NCBI GenBank assembly: GCA_025464795.1
Contig: JAODNB010000243.1
Span: 1 to 15,211, forward strand
Origin: Frankiales bacterium
GTDB taxonomy: Bacteria; Actinomycetota; Actinomycetes; Mycobacteriales; SCTD01
Length of the DNA stretch: 15,211 nucleotides
Reading direction: 5' to 3'
The notes under the pieces were generated by a model. It did no database searches. It was not told the DNA's origin and was given only the letters and a program-made list of their open reading frames with translations. Shown piece by piece: positions 1 to 7,042 of this stretch. Within the stretch, counting starts at the first letter, position 1. Every line of letters begins with the position of its first letter. A program made the position numbers and the translations under genes.

Positions 1-13
1 GAGAGCTGTGCCA

Positions 14-1405
14 TCAGAACGGCTGCCCGTCGCAGCGCCAGTCGGTCACGCGCGCGACCTTGAGGTTGACGACCTTGCCGAACTTGATGCAGCGGTTGAT
101 GTCACGGACCCCTGAGCCGAACGTGAGATCGCTGGTGAAGCCGAAGCCGCCCTTGCCGTTCAGCTTGTCCATGACGGCCAGCAGGTTCGCGCGCGTGATG
201 CTGCTGCCGAGCGCCTTCACCGCTTCGACGAACACCGCAGCGTCGACCCAGCCCTGCTCCCCGAAGTAGTTGATCTGCGCCTTCGACCCGTACGCCGCCT
301 TCGTCGTCGAGACGTAGTCCTGGATGGCCGCGCCACCCCCGTCGATGAAGTCGTAGTCGGTCGCGACGAAGGTCCCGTTGGTGGTCGAGGACTGCTTGAC
401 GGAGGGGTCCAGGAACAGCGAGTCGGCGGCGTGCTTCGGGTGGTACGCCGCTCGGTCCTGGGCCTGGATGAGGCGGTTGTAGGCCGTCTGGTCGAGCAGG
501 CTGGCGAAGCCGTCGACGTTGTCGAGACGGAACTGCGTCACGACGTCGTCGTAGGACGGCTTGGTCACGTCGGCGGAGACCACGTCGTTGTCGCTGAGGG
601 TCACGCCCTTGCTCTTGAAGCCTGCCTTGAAGGCGGCGACGAGCTTCTTGTCGGCATCGGCGTTGTTGTTGTTCAGGTAGACCAGGCCGGGCTTCTTCAC
701 GCCCTGCTCGGCGAGGTACTGCCCCATCTCGAAGCCGTAGTGGCCGTAGCTGGCGCTGAACGCGTAGGCGTATGTCGAGTGGTACTCCGCCTGGGTGCCG
801 TAGGCGCCGATGAGCGGGAGCTTGTTCTGCTCCAGGAACTTCGTGATGTCGCTCTCGCTGTTGGGGGCGTTCCAACCGACGAAGGCGAAGACGCCCTCGG
901 CGAGGAGCTGCTGCGCCTGCTGCTTGCCGCGGGAGGAGTCGAGCTGGTCATCGCGCAGGTCCAGCACGATCTTGTGCCCGTTGACGCCCCCGTGGGCGTT
1001 GACGCGGTCGAAGTACGCCTTGGTGGCCTGCGCGCTCGAGGCGAAGTTGATGGCGCCGGTCTGGCTGACGACGCCCCCGATCTTGATGGGCGCACCTGCG
1101 GCGAGGGGCTTGGTGCCGACGCCTCCGACCGTGGTGGCGTCCGTCCCCGGGCCCCCACCCGTGACTGTCGTCACGGTCTTGCCACCACTGCCCGCCACCG
1201 GAGCGGCTCCTGAGGTGGCGACCGGGGACGCGCCCGCCGAGGGGACGCTGCCGCCGGTGGGCAGGGCGGCCGGGCCCTGCTGCAGCGTCACCGGCCGCTT
1301 GTTGTCGTCATCGAGCGCGCCCACGACGTAGATCCCGAGCACGGCAGCGACCCCGAGCTGGAACGCGAACAGCGCAGCGAGCAGGCGGTCGCGCGCACTC
1401 AGCAC
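14..1405 (-). CDS. Membrane-anchored ABC-type substrate-binding protein (branched-chain amino acid binding family)
   Basis: This 463-residue protein resembles the extracytoplasmic ligand-binding proteins of branched-chain amino acid/amide ABC transporters (Peripla_BP_6/LivJ type). Residues 8-30 form one hydrophobic segment with no lipobox cysteine, so it is probably held by an uncleaved N-terminal anchor rather than a lipid. Residues 35-103 are a low-complexity Gly/Ala/Pro/Thr/Ser linker. The binding fold starts near residue 106 (IKIGGVVSQTGAINF) and runs to the C-terminus, with family-typical stretches such as YFDRVNAHGGVNGHKIVL. C439 and C458 near the end could form a disulfide. The GTG start follows GGAG at 7 nt spacing. 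It is divergent from a TetR regulator, which may control it. The ligand cannot be told, and no permease or ATPase gene lies in the window. The family call is firm and the substrate is unknown. Confidence 0.88.
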   Translation of the reverse strand: MLSARDRLLAALFAFQLGVAAVLGIYVVGALDDDNKRPVTLQQGPAALPTGGSVPSAGASPVATSGAAPVAGSGGKTVTTVTGGGPGTDATTVGGVGTKPLAAGAPIKIGGVVSQTGAINFASSAQATKAYFDRVNAHGGVNGHKIVLDLRDDQLDSSRGKQQAQQLLAEGVFAFVGWNAPNSESDITKFLEQNKLPLIGAYGTQAEYHSTYAYAFSASYGHYGFEMGQYLAEQGVKKPGLVYLNNNNADADKKLVAAFKAGFKSKGVTLSDNDVVSADVTKPSYDDVVTQFRLDNVDGFASLLDQTAYNRLIQAQDRAAYHPKHAADSLFLDPSVKQSSTTNGTFVATDYDFIDGGGAAIQDYVSTTKAAYGSKAQINYFGEQGWVDAAVFVEAVKALGSSITRANLLAVMDKLNGKGGFGFTSDLTFGSGVRDINRCIKFGKVVNLKVARVTDWRCDGQPF

Positions 1406-1430
1406 TGGGTTGCTCCTCGACAGCAGCTCG

Positions 1431-1454
1431 ACGTGATGTGAGGATCGTTCACGT
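1431..1454. promoter_or_regulatory. Inverted repeat, candidate TetR-family operator
   Basis: ACGTGA (1431-1436) and its reverse complement TCACGT (1449-1454) flank 12 nt in the 78-nt gap between the divergent binding-protein and TetR genes. The position suits an operator through which the regulator controls itself and its neighbour. The arms are short and the 24-nt span is typical only of some TetR operators, so this is a suggestion. Confidence 0.35.
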
Positions 1455-1483
1455 TCTGCAGCCGAGGGTCAAGGGAGGCGCTC

Positions 1484-2074
1484 ATGACGCGACCTCTGGT
1501 GTCGGCTGCGCGGCGTGCTCCCGTGCAGCGCCGGAGCGCCCTTCGGGTGGAGGCGATGCTGGACGCGGCGGCCGGTCTGCTCGACGACGTGGGGCCCGAG
1601 GGGCTGACGACCAGCGGGATCGCACGCCGTGCGGGGGTCTCGGTGGGGTCCCTCTACCAGTTCTTCCCGGACAAGCACGCCGTCGTCGAGGCGCTGGCGC
1701 GCCGGTCCTTCCAGCGCTTCAGCGCCCTGCTCGCCGGCGTCGACAACCTCGACTGGCAGCAGACGGTCGACGCGGTCATCGACGCCTACGTGGAGTTCAG
1801 CCGCGCCGAGCCCGGCTTCCTGACCCTGTCCTTCGGGGGACCGGTCAGCGTGCACGTCCTGGACCCCCAGGACGACAACAACGCCGTCGTCGCACGAGCC
1901 CTCGGCGCGCTGTTCGCCGATCTCGACCTGACGGAGGACGCGACCCGGCTCGCCGTGGAGGTCGGTGACGCGATCCTCGCGCTGGCCTTCCGCCGCGACC
2001 GCGACGGCGACCCCGCCCTCATCGCCGAGGCCAAGGTCGCCGTCAAGGCCTACCTCGCCACCAAGATCCCCTGA
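1484..2074 (+). CDS. TetR/AcrR-family transcriptional regulator
   Basis: This is a one-component DNA-binding repressor of 196 residues, the usual TetR length. The N-terminal helix-turn-helix is clear at about residues 22-68: LTTSGIARRAGVSVGSLYQF at 41-60, followed by FPDKHAVVEAL. This is the family signature, with the recognition helix around GVSVGSLYQFF. The C-terminal ligand-binding and dimerisation half (residues 75-190) is helical and does not identify a ligand. The ATG start is well placed: GGGAGG lies 5 nt upstream. The gene is divergent from the ABC-type binding protein with a 78-nt shared region containing an inverted repeat, so local regulation of that gene is plausible. It converges on thiH with no obvious hairpin terminator in the 44-nt gap. 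Confidence 0.92.
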   Translation: MTRPLVSAARRAPVQRRSALRVEAMLDAAAGLLDDVGPEGLTTSGIARRAGVSVGSLYQFFPDKHAVVEALARRSFQRFSALLAGVDNLDWQQTVDAVIDAYVEFSRAEPGFLTLSFGGPVSVHVLDPQDDNNAVVARALGALFADLDLTEDATRLAVEVGDAILALAFRRDRDGDPALIAEAKVAVKAYLATKIP

Positions 2075-2118
2075 GTCGATGGGTCAGCGCACGTCGGAGC
2101 CCGAGAAGCGCCGCCTCG

Positions 2119-3165
2119 TCACTTGAGGGCGAAGGCGTCCTTCCAGACGGGTTCGTAGCCGGCGGCCTCGAGCATCGCTGCGACCTCGGCCGGCGAGCGC
2201 TCGTCGCTGATCGCGAACTGCTCCTGGGCCTCACCCGGCGCGAGGTAGCCCCCTGGCTCCGTGGATGACCCGGCGCTCATGGTGGTCACGGCGATGCGCA
2301 CCAGCCCGTCCCGTAACGCCGCGGGCTCGCGGGTCGACAGCACGATGCCCACCTCGGGCGCCACCACCCGAAGGGCAGCGATGGCCTGGACGTACTCCGC
2401 GTCCGTCACAGGCACGAGCGGCTGGAAGCCGGAGGCGGACGGCTTGATCCTCGGCAGGGACACCGTGACCTCCGTCCGCCAGTACGTCCGCTGCAGCCAG
2501 GCCGCGTGCTCAGCGACGGTCCGGACATCCGCGCGCCAGTCGTTCGACAGCCCGAGCAGCGCCCCGATGCCGAGCCGCCGCACTCCTGCCTCGGCAGCCC
2601 GCTCGGTGGACGCGAGCCGGCGGTCGTAGTCGCGCTTCCACCCGGCGGTGTGCACCTCCCCGTAGCGCACGCGGTCGTAGGTCTCCTGGTAGTGCACGAC
2701 GCCTTCGAGACCGGCCTCGACGAGCCGCGCGTAGGTGTCGTCCGACCAGGTCTGCGTCTCGATCGACAGCGACGGGACCACTGGCCGGAGCGCCTCCACG
2801 CACGCCATGAGGTAGTCGGCCGAGACCTCGACCCGGTGCTCGCCGCTGACGAGCAGCAGGTGCCGGAACCCCTTCTGCACAAGGGATCGCGCCTCCGCGA
2901 CGACCTCGTCCACAGTGAGCGTCTTGCGCGCGACGTCGAGCCCCTTCGAGAACCCGCAGTAGGTGCACGACGAGAGGCAGGCGTTGCTGACGTACAGCGG
3001 AGCGAACAGCCGCACCGCTCGGCCGAACCGCTGCAGGGTCACCTCGCGGGCGCGCTGGGCCAGCTCCTCGAGGTCGACGCCCGGGGCGAGGAGCGCGTCG
3101 ATCTCGGGCACCAGCCACGCTTCCGTGGCGAGGTGCTGCGCGAACCGCCCGGGCGGTTGGCTCAC
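2119..3165 (-). CDS. thiH: 2-iminoacetate synthase ThiH (radical SAM tyrosine lyase)
   Basis: ThiH cleaves L-tyrosine with a 5'-deoxyadenosyl radical to give dehydroglycine (2-iminoacetate), which ThiG uses to build the thiamin thiazole. The cytosolic protein has 348 residues, slightly short of the roughly 370 common in the family. The 4Fe-4S/SAM motif CxxxCxxC is C63-C67-C70 within PLYVSNACLSSCTYCGF, the typical ThiH context. Further family stretches include the VSGEH strand, the HYQETYD loop (about residues 168-174), LPRIKPS and the C-terminal FAISDERSP. The GTG start overlaps the thiG stop by 4 nt (GTGA), indicating translational coupling, and no good Shine-Dalgarno precedes it. Expression is therefore tied to the TPP riboswitch upstream of thiG. 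Many aerobic actinobacteria use the glycine oxidase ThiO instead. HydG is a relative but lacks this context. Confidence 0.95.
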   Translation of the reverse strand: MSQPPGRFAQHLATEAWLVPEIDALLAPGVDLEELAQRAREVTLQRFGRAVRLFAPLYVSNACLSSCTYCGFSKGLDVARKTLTVDEVVAEARSLVQKGFRHLLLVSGEHRVEVSADYLMACVEALRPVVPSLSIETQTWSDDTYARLVEAGLEGVVHYQETYDRVRYGEVHTAGWKRDYDRRLASTERAAEAGVRRLGIGALLGLSNDWRADVRTVAEHAAWLQRTYWRTEVTVSLPRIKPSASGFQPLVPVTDAEYVQAIAALRVVAPEVGIVLSTREPAALRDGLVRIAVTTMSAGSSTEPGGYLAPGEAQEQFAISDERSPAEVAAMLEAAGYEPVWKDAFALK

Positions 3166-3923
3166 TGGAGGAACCCGGTCAGGGGGGACGAGGCCTCGGC
3201 GGTCTCGAGCACAGCGCCGCGACCTGCCAGGAACCCCAGACGGCCGGCCTCCGTGGCCAGCGCGAACGCCCGCGCCATGCGCACCGGGTCCTGGGCGACC
3301 GCGATCGCGGTGTTGACCAGGACGGCCGAGGCCCCGATCTCCATCGCCTCAGCGGCATCGGACGGGACCCCGAGACCGGCATCGACGACGACCGGTACGC
3401 CCGCTTGAGACACGATCACCTCGAGGGCGTCGCGAGTCCGCAGCCCCCGGTTGCTGCCGATCCAGGCCCCGAGGGGCATCACGGTCGCGCAGCCCGCCTC
3501 CTCCAGGTGCCGGCACAGGATCGGGTCGGCCGAGCAGTACGGCAGCACGGTGAACCCCTCCGCGACCAGCTGCGACGCCGCTCGCAGCGTGTGGATGGGG
3601 TCAGGTGCGAGCGTCCGGGGATCAGGGGTGACCTCGAGCTTGACGAGGTCGGCTCCCGTGGCGGCGCGACCCAGCCGCGCGAGGCGGACGGCCTCGTCGG
3701 CGTCAACGGCACCGGAGGTGTTCGGCAGCAGCGTCATACCCGGCGGGACGAAGTCGAGGACGTCGCCCTCCCCTGCCTTCGTCAGGTCGACGCGGCGAAG
3801 GGCCACGGTGACGATGTCCGCTCCGCTCGCGACCAGCGCGTCGCGCATGACCTGGTGCGACCGGAACTTGCCGGTCCCCAGGAGCAGACGGCTCGAGAAC
3901 GACCGTCCCGCGATCTCCAACAC
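3162..3923 (-). CDS. thiG: Thiazole synthase ThiG
   Basis: ThiG condenses 1-deoxy-D-xylulose 5-phosphate, dehydroglycine and sulfur from ThiS thiocarboxylate into the thiazole phosphate of thiamin. The 253-residue TIM barrel matches the family along its length: SRLLLGTGKF near residue 11, LPNTSGA at about 66-72, ADLVKLEV with the DXP-binding lysine at K95, MPLGAWIGSNRGL, and VPVVVDAGLGVPSDAAEAMEIG. The GTG start at 3923 follows GGGGAG (3935-3930) with 6 nt spacing, and this site is the 3' edge of the TPP aptamer. It is the first gene of a thiG-thiH unit with a 4-nt overlap. No thiS, thiF or thiE is found alongside, which is unusual for a thiG locus, so the sulfur carrier must be encoded elsewhere. 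Confidence 0.96.
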   Translation of the reverse strand: MLEIAGRSFSSRLLLGTGKFRSHQVMRDALVASGADIVTVALRRVDLTKAGEGDVLDFVPPGMTLLPNTSGAVDADEAVRLARLGRAATGADLVKLEVTPDPRTLAPDPIHTLRAASQLVAEGFTVLPYCSADPILCRHLEEAGCATVMPLGAWIGSNRGLRTRDALEVIVSQAGVPVVVDAGLGVPSDAAEAMEIGASAVLVNTAIAVAQDPVRMARAFALATEAGRLGFLAGRGAVLETAEASSPLTGFLQ

Positions 3924-3926
3924 GAG

Positions 3927-4026
3927 CAGCTCCCCACGCCGGCATGACCCGGATCGGGTGGTGCGGGTCGGCCTGCCGTCATCTCTGAGCAGGCCCTCTC
4001 AGCTCCCCGACGAGCTCCCCGGTCTG
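3927..4026 (-). promoter_or_regulatory. TPP riboswitch (THI element) of thiG-thiH
   Basis: Read on the minus strand, the region holds the conserved thi-box blocks. GGGGAG-CTC-loop-GAG-CTGAGA (P2/P3 side) is followed by a variable stem GGGCCTGC/GCAGGCC, then the pyrophosphate-sensor half CCGATCCGGGTCATGCCGGCG and GTGGGGAG, just before the thiG GTG at 3923. P2 is GGGG with GACCC, and the CAG/CTG pair (4026-4024 with 3929-3927) closes the base. TPP binding is expected to repress the thi genes. GGGGAG (3935-3930) is both the aptamer's 3' conserved strand and the thiG Shine-Dalgarno, so control is probably by direct occlusion of the ribosome site. No terminator hairpin intervenes. Confidence 0.92.
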
Positions 4027-4034
4027 ACGCCCCC

Positions 4035-4040
4035 ACCCTA
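4035..4040 (-). promoter_or_regulatory. -10 element of the thiG-thiH promoter
   Basis: TAGGGT on the minus strand fits the actinobacterial -10 pattern TAnnnT. Counting 7 nt downstream puts transcription start at about 4027-4028, immediately before the first base of the TPP aptamer at 4026. No convincing -35 hexamer is visible. The agreement with the riboswitch boundary is the main support. Confidence 0.5.
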
Positions 4041-4093
4041 TCCCCCGAGAGATCCCCCGGGAGCCTTCGTCCCACCTGTCACACCGGCCCCAG

Positions 4094-4123
4094 TTGCCAC
4101 ACCAGCCTCAACAGTCGTAATGT
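4094..4123 (+). promoter_or_regulatory. Promoter of the LysM/transglycosylase gene
   Basis: TTGCCA (4094-4099) and TAATGT (4118-4123) are separated by 18 nt, a good match to a housekeeping sigma-70-type promoter. The predicted start near 4130 gives a leader of about 27 nt with AAGGA at 4146-4150 ahead of the ATG at 4157. Confidence 0.5.
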
Positions 4124-4156
4124 CGACAACGGGGATCCATCGATCAAGGACCAGCC

Positions 4157-5080
4157 ATGTCTCACCGCGCCTGGAAGCAGTACGCCTGGCATTCCGGTGC
4201 CCGCACCGTCGGACTGCTCGTGCTCCTGACCGCCGTGGTCACCGCCGGTGCGCCGAGCGTCATCCACCTGAAGTCCGGCGACACGCTCAGCGCCCTCGCC
4301 CGCCGCCACCACACGACCGTCGCCGCGCTGCAGAAGGCCAACCACCTGCGCGGAACGAAGATCTACGCAGGGGAGCTGCTGCGGATCCCCGGCAACGCCA
4401 CCCCCACCGTTGCCTCACGTCCACGGGCCTCGCGCACCGTGAAGCACGTCTACACGGTGCGGTCCGGCGACAACCTCACGCGGCTGGCCCGCCGGTTCCA
4501 CACGACCAACGCGGGGCTCACGAAGATCAACCGGTTGCGCACGAGCACGGTGTTCGTCGGCCAGCACCTGATCTACGCCACCACCACGACAACCCACAGC
4601 ACGGCCACCAACGCAGGCAGGCCCATCTCCGGCACCGTCCAGCGCAGCGCGGCGCAGCACCGGGCCAGGCTGCGGGCCACGCACCTCCCGAGCAAGGCGA
4701 CGGTCCGAGCGATGGTGACGGCGAGCGCCCGCCGGCACGGTGTGCCCCCGGCCTTCGCCCTGGCACTCGCCTACCAGGAGAGCGGCTTCCAGCAGCGCGT
4801 CGTCTCCCCCGTCGACGCGATCGGCGTGATGCAGGTCCTGCCCAGCACCGGGCGCAGCCTCGCTCGGATGCACGGCCGCAGGTACGACCTGCTGAAGGCC
4901 TCCGACAACATCGAGGCCGGCGTCACCCTGCTGAGGGACCTGCTCGACGCCACCGGCACCCAGGCGAAGGCGATGGCCGGCTACTACCAGGGACTCGGTT
5001 CGGTCCGCCGGATCGGTGTGCTCCCCCAGACCAAGGCCTACGTGCGGAGCATCGGGATGCTGCAGAAGCGCTTCCAGTAG
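4157..5080 (+). CDS. Cell-wall protein with two LysM domains and a lytic transglycosylase (SLT) domain
   Basis: This is a probable exported peptidoglycan hydrolase of 307 residues. A positively charged start (HRAWKQYAWHSGARTV) leads into a hydrophobic segment at residues 17-31, a signal peptide or anchor. LysM repeats, which bind N-acetylglucosamine polymers, lie at about 36-78 (HLKSGDTLSALARRHHTTVA) and 97-140 (YTVRSGDNLTRLARRFHTT). A Thr-rich linker follows. The soluble lytic transglycosylase-like domain spans about 180-305: ALALAYQESGF carries the presumed catalytic E208, and IGVMQVLPSTG and AGYYQGLGSV are the usual second and third motifs. ATG 4157 has AAGGA 6 nt upstream. The gene sits 51 nt before the PASTA kinase, whose ectodomain binds the same polymer, so a shared role in wall remodelling is plausible. 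Confidence 0.93.
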   Translation: MSHRAWKQYAWHSGARTVGLLVLLTAVVTAGAPSVIHLKSGDTLSALARRHHTTVAALQKANHLRGTKIYAGELLRIPGNATPTVASRPRASRTVKHVYTVRSGDNLTRLARRFHTTNAGLTKINRLRTSTVFVGQHLIYATTTTTHSTATNAGRPISGTVQRSAAQHRARLRATHLPSKATVRAMVTASARRHGVPPAFALALAYQESGFQQRVVSPVDAIGVMQVLPSTGRSLARMHGRRYDLLKASDNIEAGVTLLRDLLDATGTQAKAMAGYYQGLGSVRRIGVLPQTKAYVRSIGMLQKRFQ

Positions 5081-5103
5081 CAGGCGCGCCTCAGGGGCCT
5101 GCT
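5079..5103 (+). terminator. Weak hairpin after the LysM/SLT gene
   Basis: AGCAGGC (5079-5085) and GCCTGCT (5097-5103) form a 7-bp stem with an 11-nt loop starting at the stop codon. No U-tract follows, so it may only partly end transcription or serve as a 3' stabilising stem before the kinase promoter. Confidence 0.3.
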
Positions 5104-5116
5104 GTCCGACGCGAAC

Positions 5117-5122
5117 TAGACT
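5117..5122 (+). promoter_or_regulatory. -10 element, putative leaderless start of the kinase gene
   Basis: TAGACT fits TAnnnT and lies 9 nt before the kinase ATG (5132). No Shine-Dalgarno is present in that gap, so transcription probably begins at or within a few bases of the start codon. No good -35 is seen. Confidence 0.42.
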
Positions 5123-5131
5123 CCTAGCGCG

Positions 5132-6982
5132 ATGGAGCAGAGAACAGGAGACGCCACCCCGCTCGTCGGGCACCTCCTGGACGACCGGTACCGCCTGGAC
5201 TCCGTGATCGCCCGTGGGGGCATGGCGACCGTCTACCAGGCGACCGACACCCGCCTGGACCGCAGCGTCGCGGTGAAGGTGATGCACCGCGCCCTCGCCG
5301 AGGACCCCGACTTCGTACGACGCTTCACCCGCGAGGCGCAGTCCTCGGCAAAGCTGTCCACGCCCGAGGTCGTCGCCATCCACGACACGGGCAAGGACCG
5401 GGACACCGGCCTCGCCTACCTCGTCATGGAGCACGTCCGCGGGATCAACCTGCGGCAGCTGCTGCTCGAGCGGGGCGCCCTTTCGCCTGCCCGCGCCGCC
5501 TCGCTGATGGAGCCCGTCCTGCGGGCTCTCGGCGCGGCGCACTCCGCGGGGCTGGTGCACCGGGACGTGAAGCCCGAGAACGTCCTGCTCGCTGACGACG
5601 GCCGCGTCAAGGTGGCGGACTTCGGGCTCGCGCGCGCGGTCGAGACCAGCACCATGACCCAGACCACCGGCCTGCTGATCGGCACCGTCGCCTACCTCGC
5701 CCCGGAGCAGGTCGAGTCCGGTACGGCTACCGCACGCACCGACGTGTACGCCGCCGGAGTGCTGCTGTGGGAGCTGCTCACAGGCAGTCCGCCCTACAGC
5801 GCCGAGTCGCCCATGTCTGTCGCGTACAAGCACGTGCACGAGGACATCCCGCCGCCGTCCACGGCCGTGGACGGCATCCCCGCTGCACTCGACGCTCTCG
5901 TCGTGCGCGCGACCCGGCGCGACCCCGCGCTCCGACCTGCGGACGCGAACGAGTTCCTGGACGAGCTGTTGGCGGCCACGGGCGGCAGCGCCACGGTCGC
6001 GCTCCCCCTCGACGCGACGAAGCACCAGACCCTCGCGATCCCGCTCGTTGTGCCGCCGACCGTCGCGCCGAAGCCGGCGCGTGAGCCCCGGACCCGCAAG
6101 CGCCGTCCTGGGCTCATCGCGCTGGCGGTGGTGCTCGTCCTGGCGATGCTCGCCTTCGGGGGCAGCTACTACCTGGGCAGCTACCGCTACACCAAGGCCC
6201 CCTCGGCTCTCGGCCTGTCCTACGCAGCCGCGCAGGTGAAGCTCGACAAGGCCGGGTTCACGGTGAAGCGCGGCCCGGACGGCTTCGACGAGACCGTCCC
6301 CAAGGGCGAGGTGCTCCACCAGCGGCCCGGCGTGGGCAAGCGGATCCGCAAGGGCGGGACGATCACGCTGAACGTCTCCAAGGGCCCCGACCGACGGACG
6401 GTCCCGGCGCTGACGGGCAAGAGCCAGTCGGCTGCGGTCGCCGCGCTGAAGGCCGTCGGCCTGGTCGTCAACGACACGGTGACGCCGGAGTACAGCGGAT
6501 CGATCTCGAGGGGAGCGGTGACCCGGACGATCCCGCCGGCCGGTGAGAGGCTCAAGCCAGGGACGGCGGTGAAGCTGTACGTGTCCCAGGGCCCGGAACC
6601 GGTCGCCATCCCCGACGTCACGGGCAAGAGCCTCAACGACGCGGATCAGCAGCTGAAGGGGCTCGGCTTCAAGACCCACGTCGGGTACGCGTTCAGCGAC
6701 CAGTTCAAGAAGGACCAGGTCATCGACCAGAACCCGAAGGGCGGAACCGCCGCCAAGGGGTCGCTGATCACGCTGACGGTGAGCAAGGGCCCCGACGTCG
6801 TCGAGGTACCCGACGTGCGCGGCGACAGCCCAGCGACCGCTGACGGCAAGCTGCGCCAGGCCGGCCTCAACCCCAGGCGGTTCGACATCCCGGGTGGGAC
6901 TGGGAGCGTCGTCGTCAGCACCAACCCCGGGCACGGCAAGAAGGTCAAGCGCGGCTCCGAGGTCGACTACTACGTGATCTGA
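5132..6982 (+). CDS. Membrane Ser/Thr protein kinase with four PASTA repeats
   Basis: This is a PknB/PknL-class receptor kinase of 616 residues. The cytoplasmic Hanks-type domain spans about 20-280. It has a glycine loop IARGGMATVYQA, ATP-binding lysine K49 (VAVKV), catalytic loop HRDVKPEN with D145, DFG at 163-165, a T-rich activation loop (TSTMTQTTG, about 172-180) and APEQ at 190-193. All key residues are intact. A basic juxtamembrane linker (RTRKRRPG) precedes one helix at about 328-345. The outside part carries four PASTA repeats (about 356-417, 418-487, 488-556, 557-616), which bind muropeptides and lipid II in this family. The gene is not next to pbpA/rodA as pknB is. Its position between a LysM hydrolase and a class II DAHP synthase resembles the mycobacterial pknL-aroG region and its Streptomyces counterpart (from memory). 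The start looks leaderless. Confidence 0.96.
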   Translation: MEQRTGDATPLVGHLLDDRYRLDSVIARGGMATVYQATDTRLDRSVAVKVMHRALAEDPDFVRRFTREAQSSAKLSTPEVVAIHDTGKDRDTGLAYLVMEHVRGINLRQLLLERGALSPARAASLMEPVLRALGAAHSAGLVHRDVKPENVLLADDGRVKVADFGLARAVETSTMTQTTGLLIGTVAYLAPEQVESGTATARTDVYAAGVLLWELLTGSPPYSAESPMSVAYKHVHEDIPPPSTAVDGIPAALDALVVRATRRDPALRPADANEFLDELLAATGGSATVALPLDATKHQTLAIPLVVPPTVAPKPAREPRTRKRRPGLIALAVVLVLAMLAFGGSYYLGSYRYTKAPSALGLSYAAAQVKLDKAGFTVKRGPDGFDETVPKGEVLHQRPGVGKRIRKGGTITLNVSKGPDRRTVPALTGKSQSAAVAALKAVGLVVNDTVTPEYSGSISRGAVTRTIPPAGERLKPGTAVKLYVSQGPEPVAIPDVTGKSLNDADQQLKGLGFKTHVGYAFSDQFKKDQVIDQNPKGGTAAKGSLITLTVSKGPDVVEVPDVRGDSPATADGKLRQAGLNPRRFDIPGGTGSVVVSTNPGHGKKVKRGSEVDYYVI

Positions 6983-7004
6983 TCAGGCGGCGTGCCCGAC
7001 CTGG

Positions 7005-7035
7005 TTGCGGACACCTCGTCCGGATCTGTCACCCT
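7005..7035 (+). promoter_or_regulatory. Possible promoter of the nfo gene
   Basis: TTGCGG (7005-7010) and CACCCT (7030-7035) lie 19 nt apart, and the latter is 7 nt before the GTG at 7043. This would give a leaderless transcript and supports the internal start. The -10 departs from TAnnnT in its first base, so the call is tentative. Confidence 0.3.
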
Positions 7036-7042
7036 TGCCCTC

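Noticed and set aside
2075..2118. Terminator between convergent TetR and thiH genes
   Set aside because: No stable inverted repeat or U-tract could be drawn in the 44-nt gap.
4124..4156. A c-di-AMP (ydaO/yuaA) riboswitch before the LysM/transglycosylase gene, as seen for many actinobacterial wall hydrolases
   Set aside because: The predicted leader is only about 27 nt and contains none of the riboswitch structure.
4415..6934. An 839-codon open frame on the minus strand opposite the LysM and kinase genes
   Set aside because: Its translation is Arg/Gly/His-rich low-complexity without any family motif, and it lies antisense to two genes with complete domain signatures. Such frames are common in high-G+C DNA.
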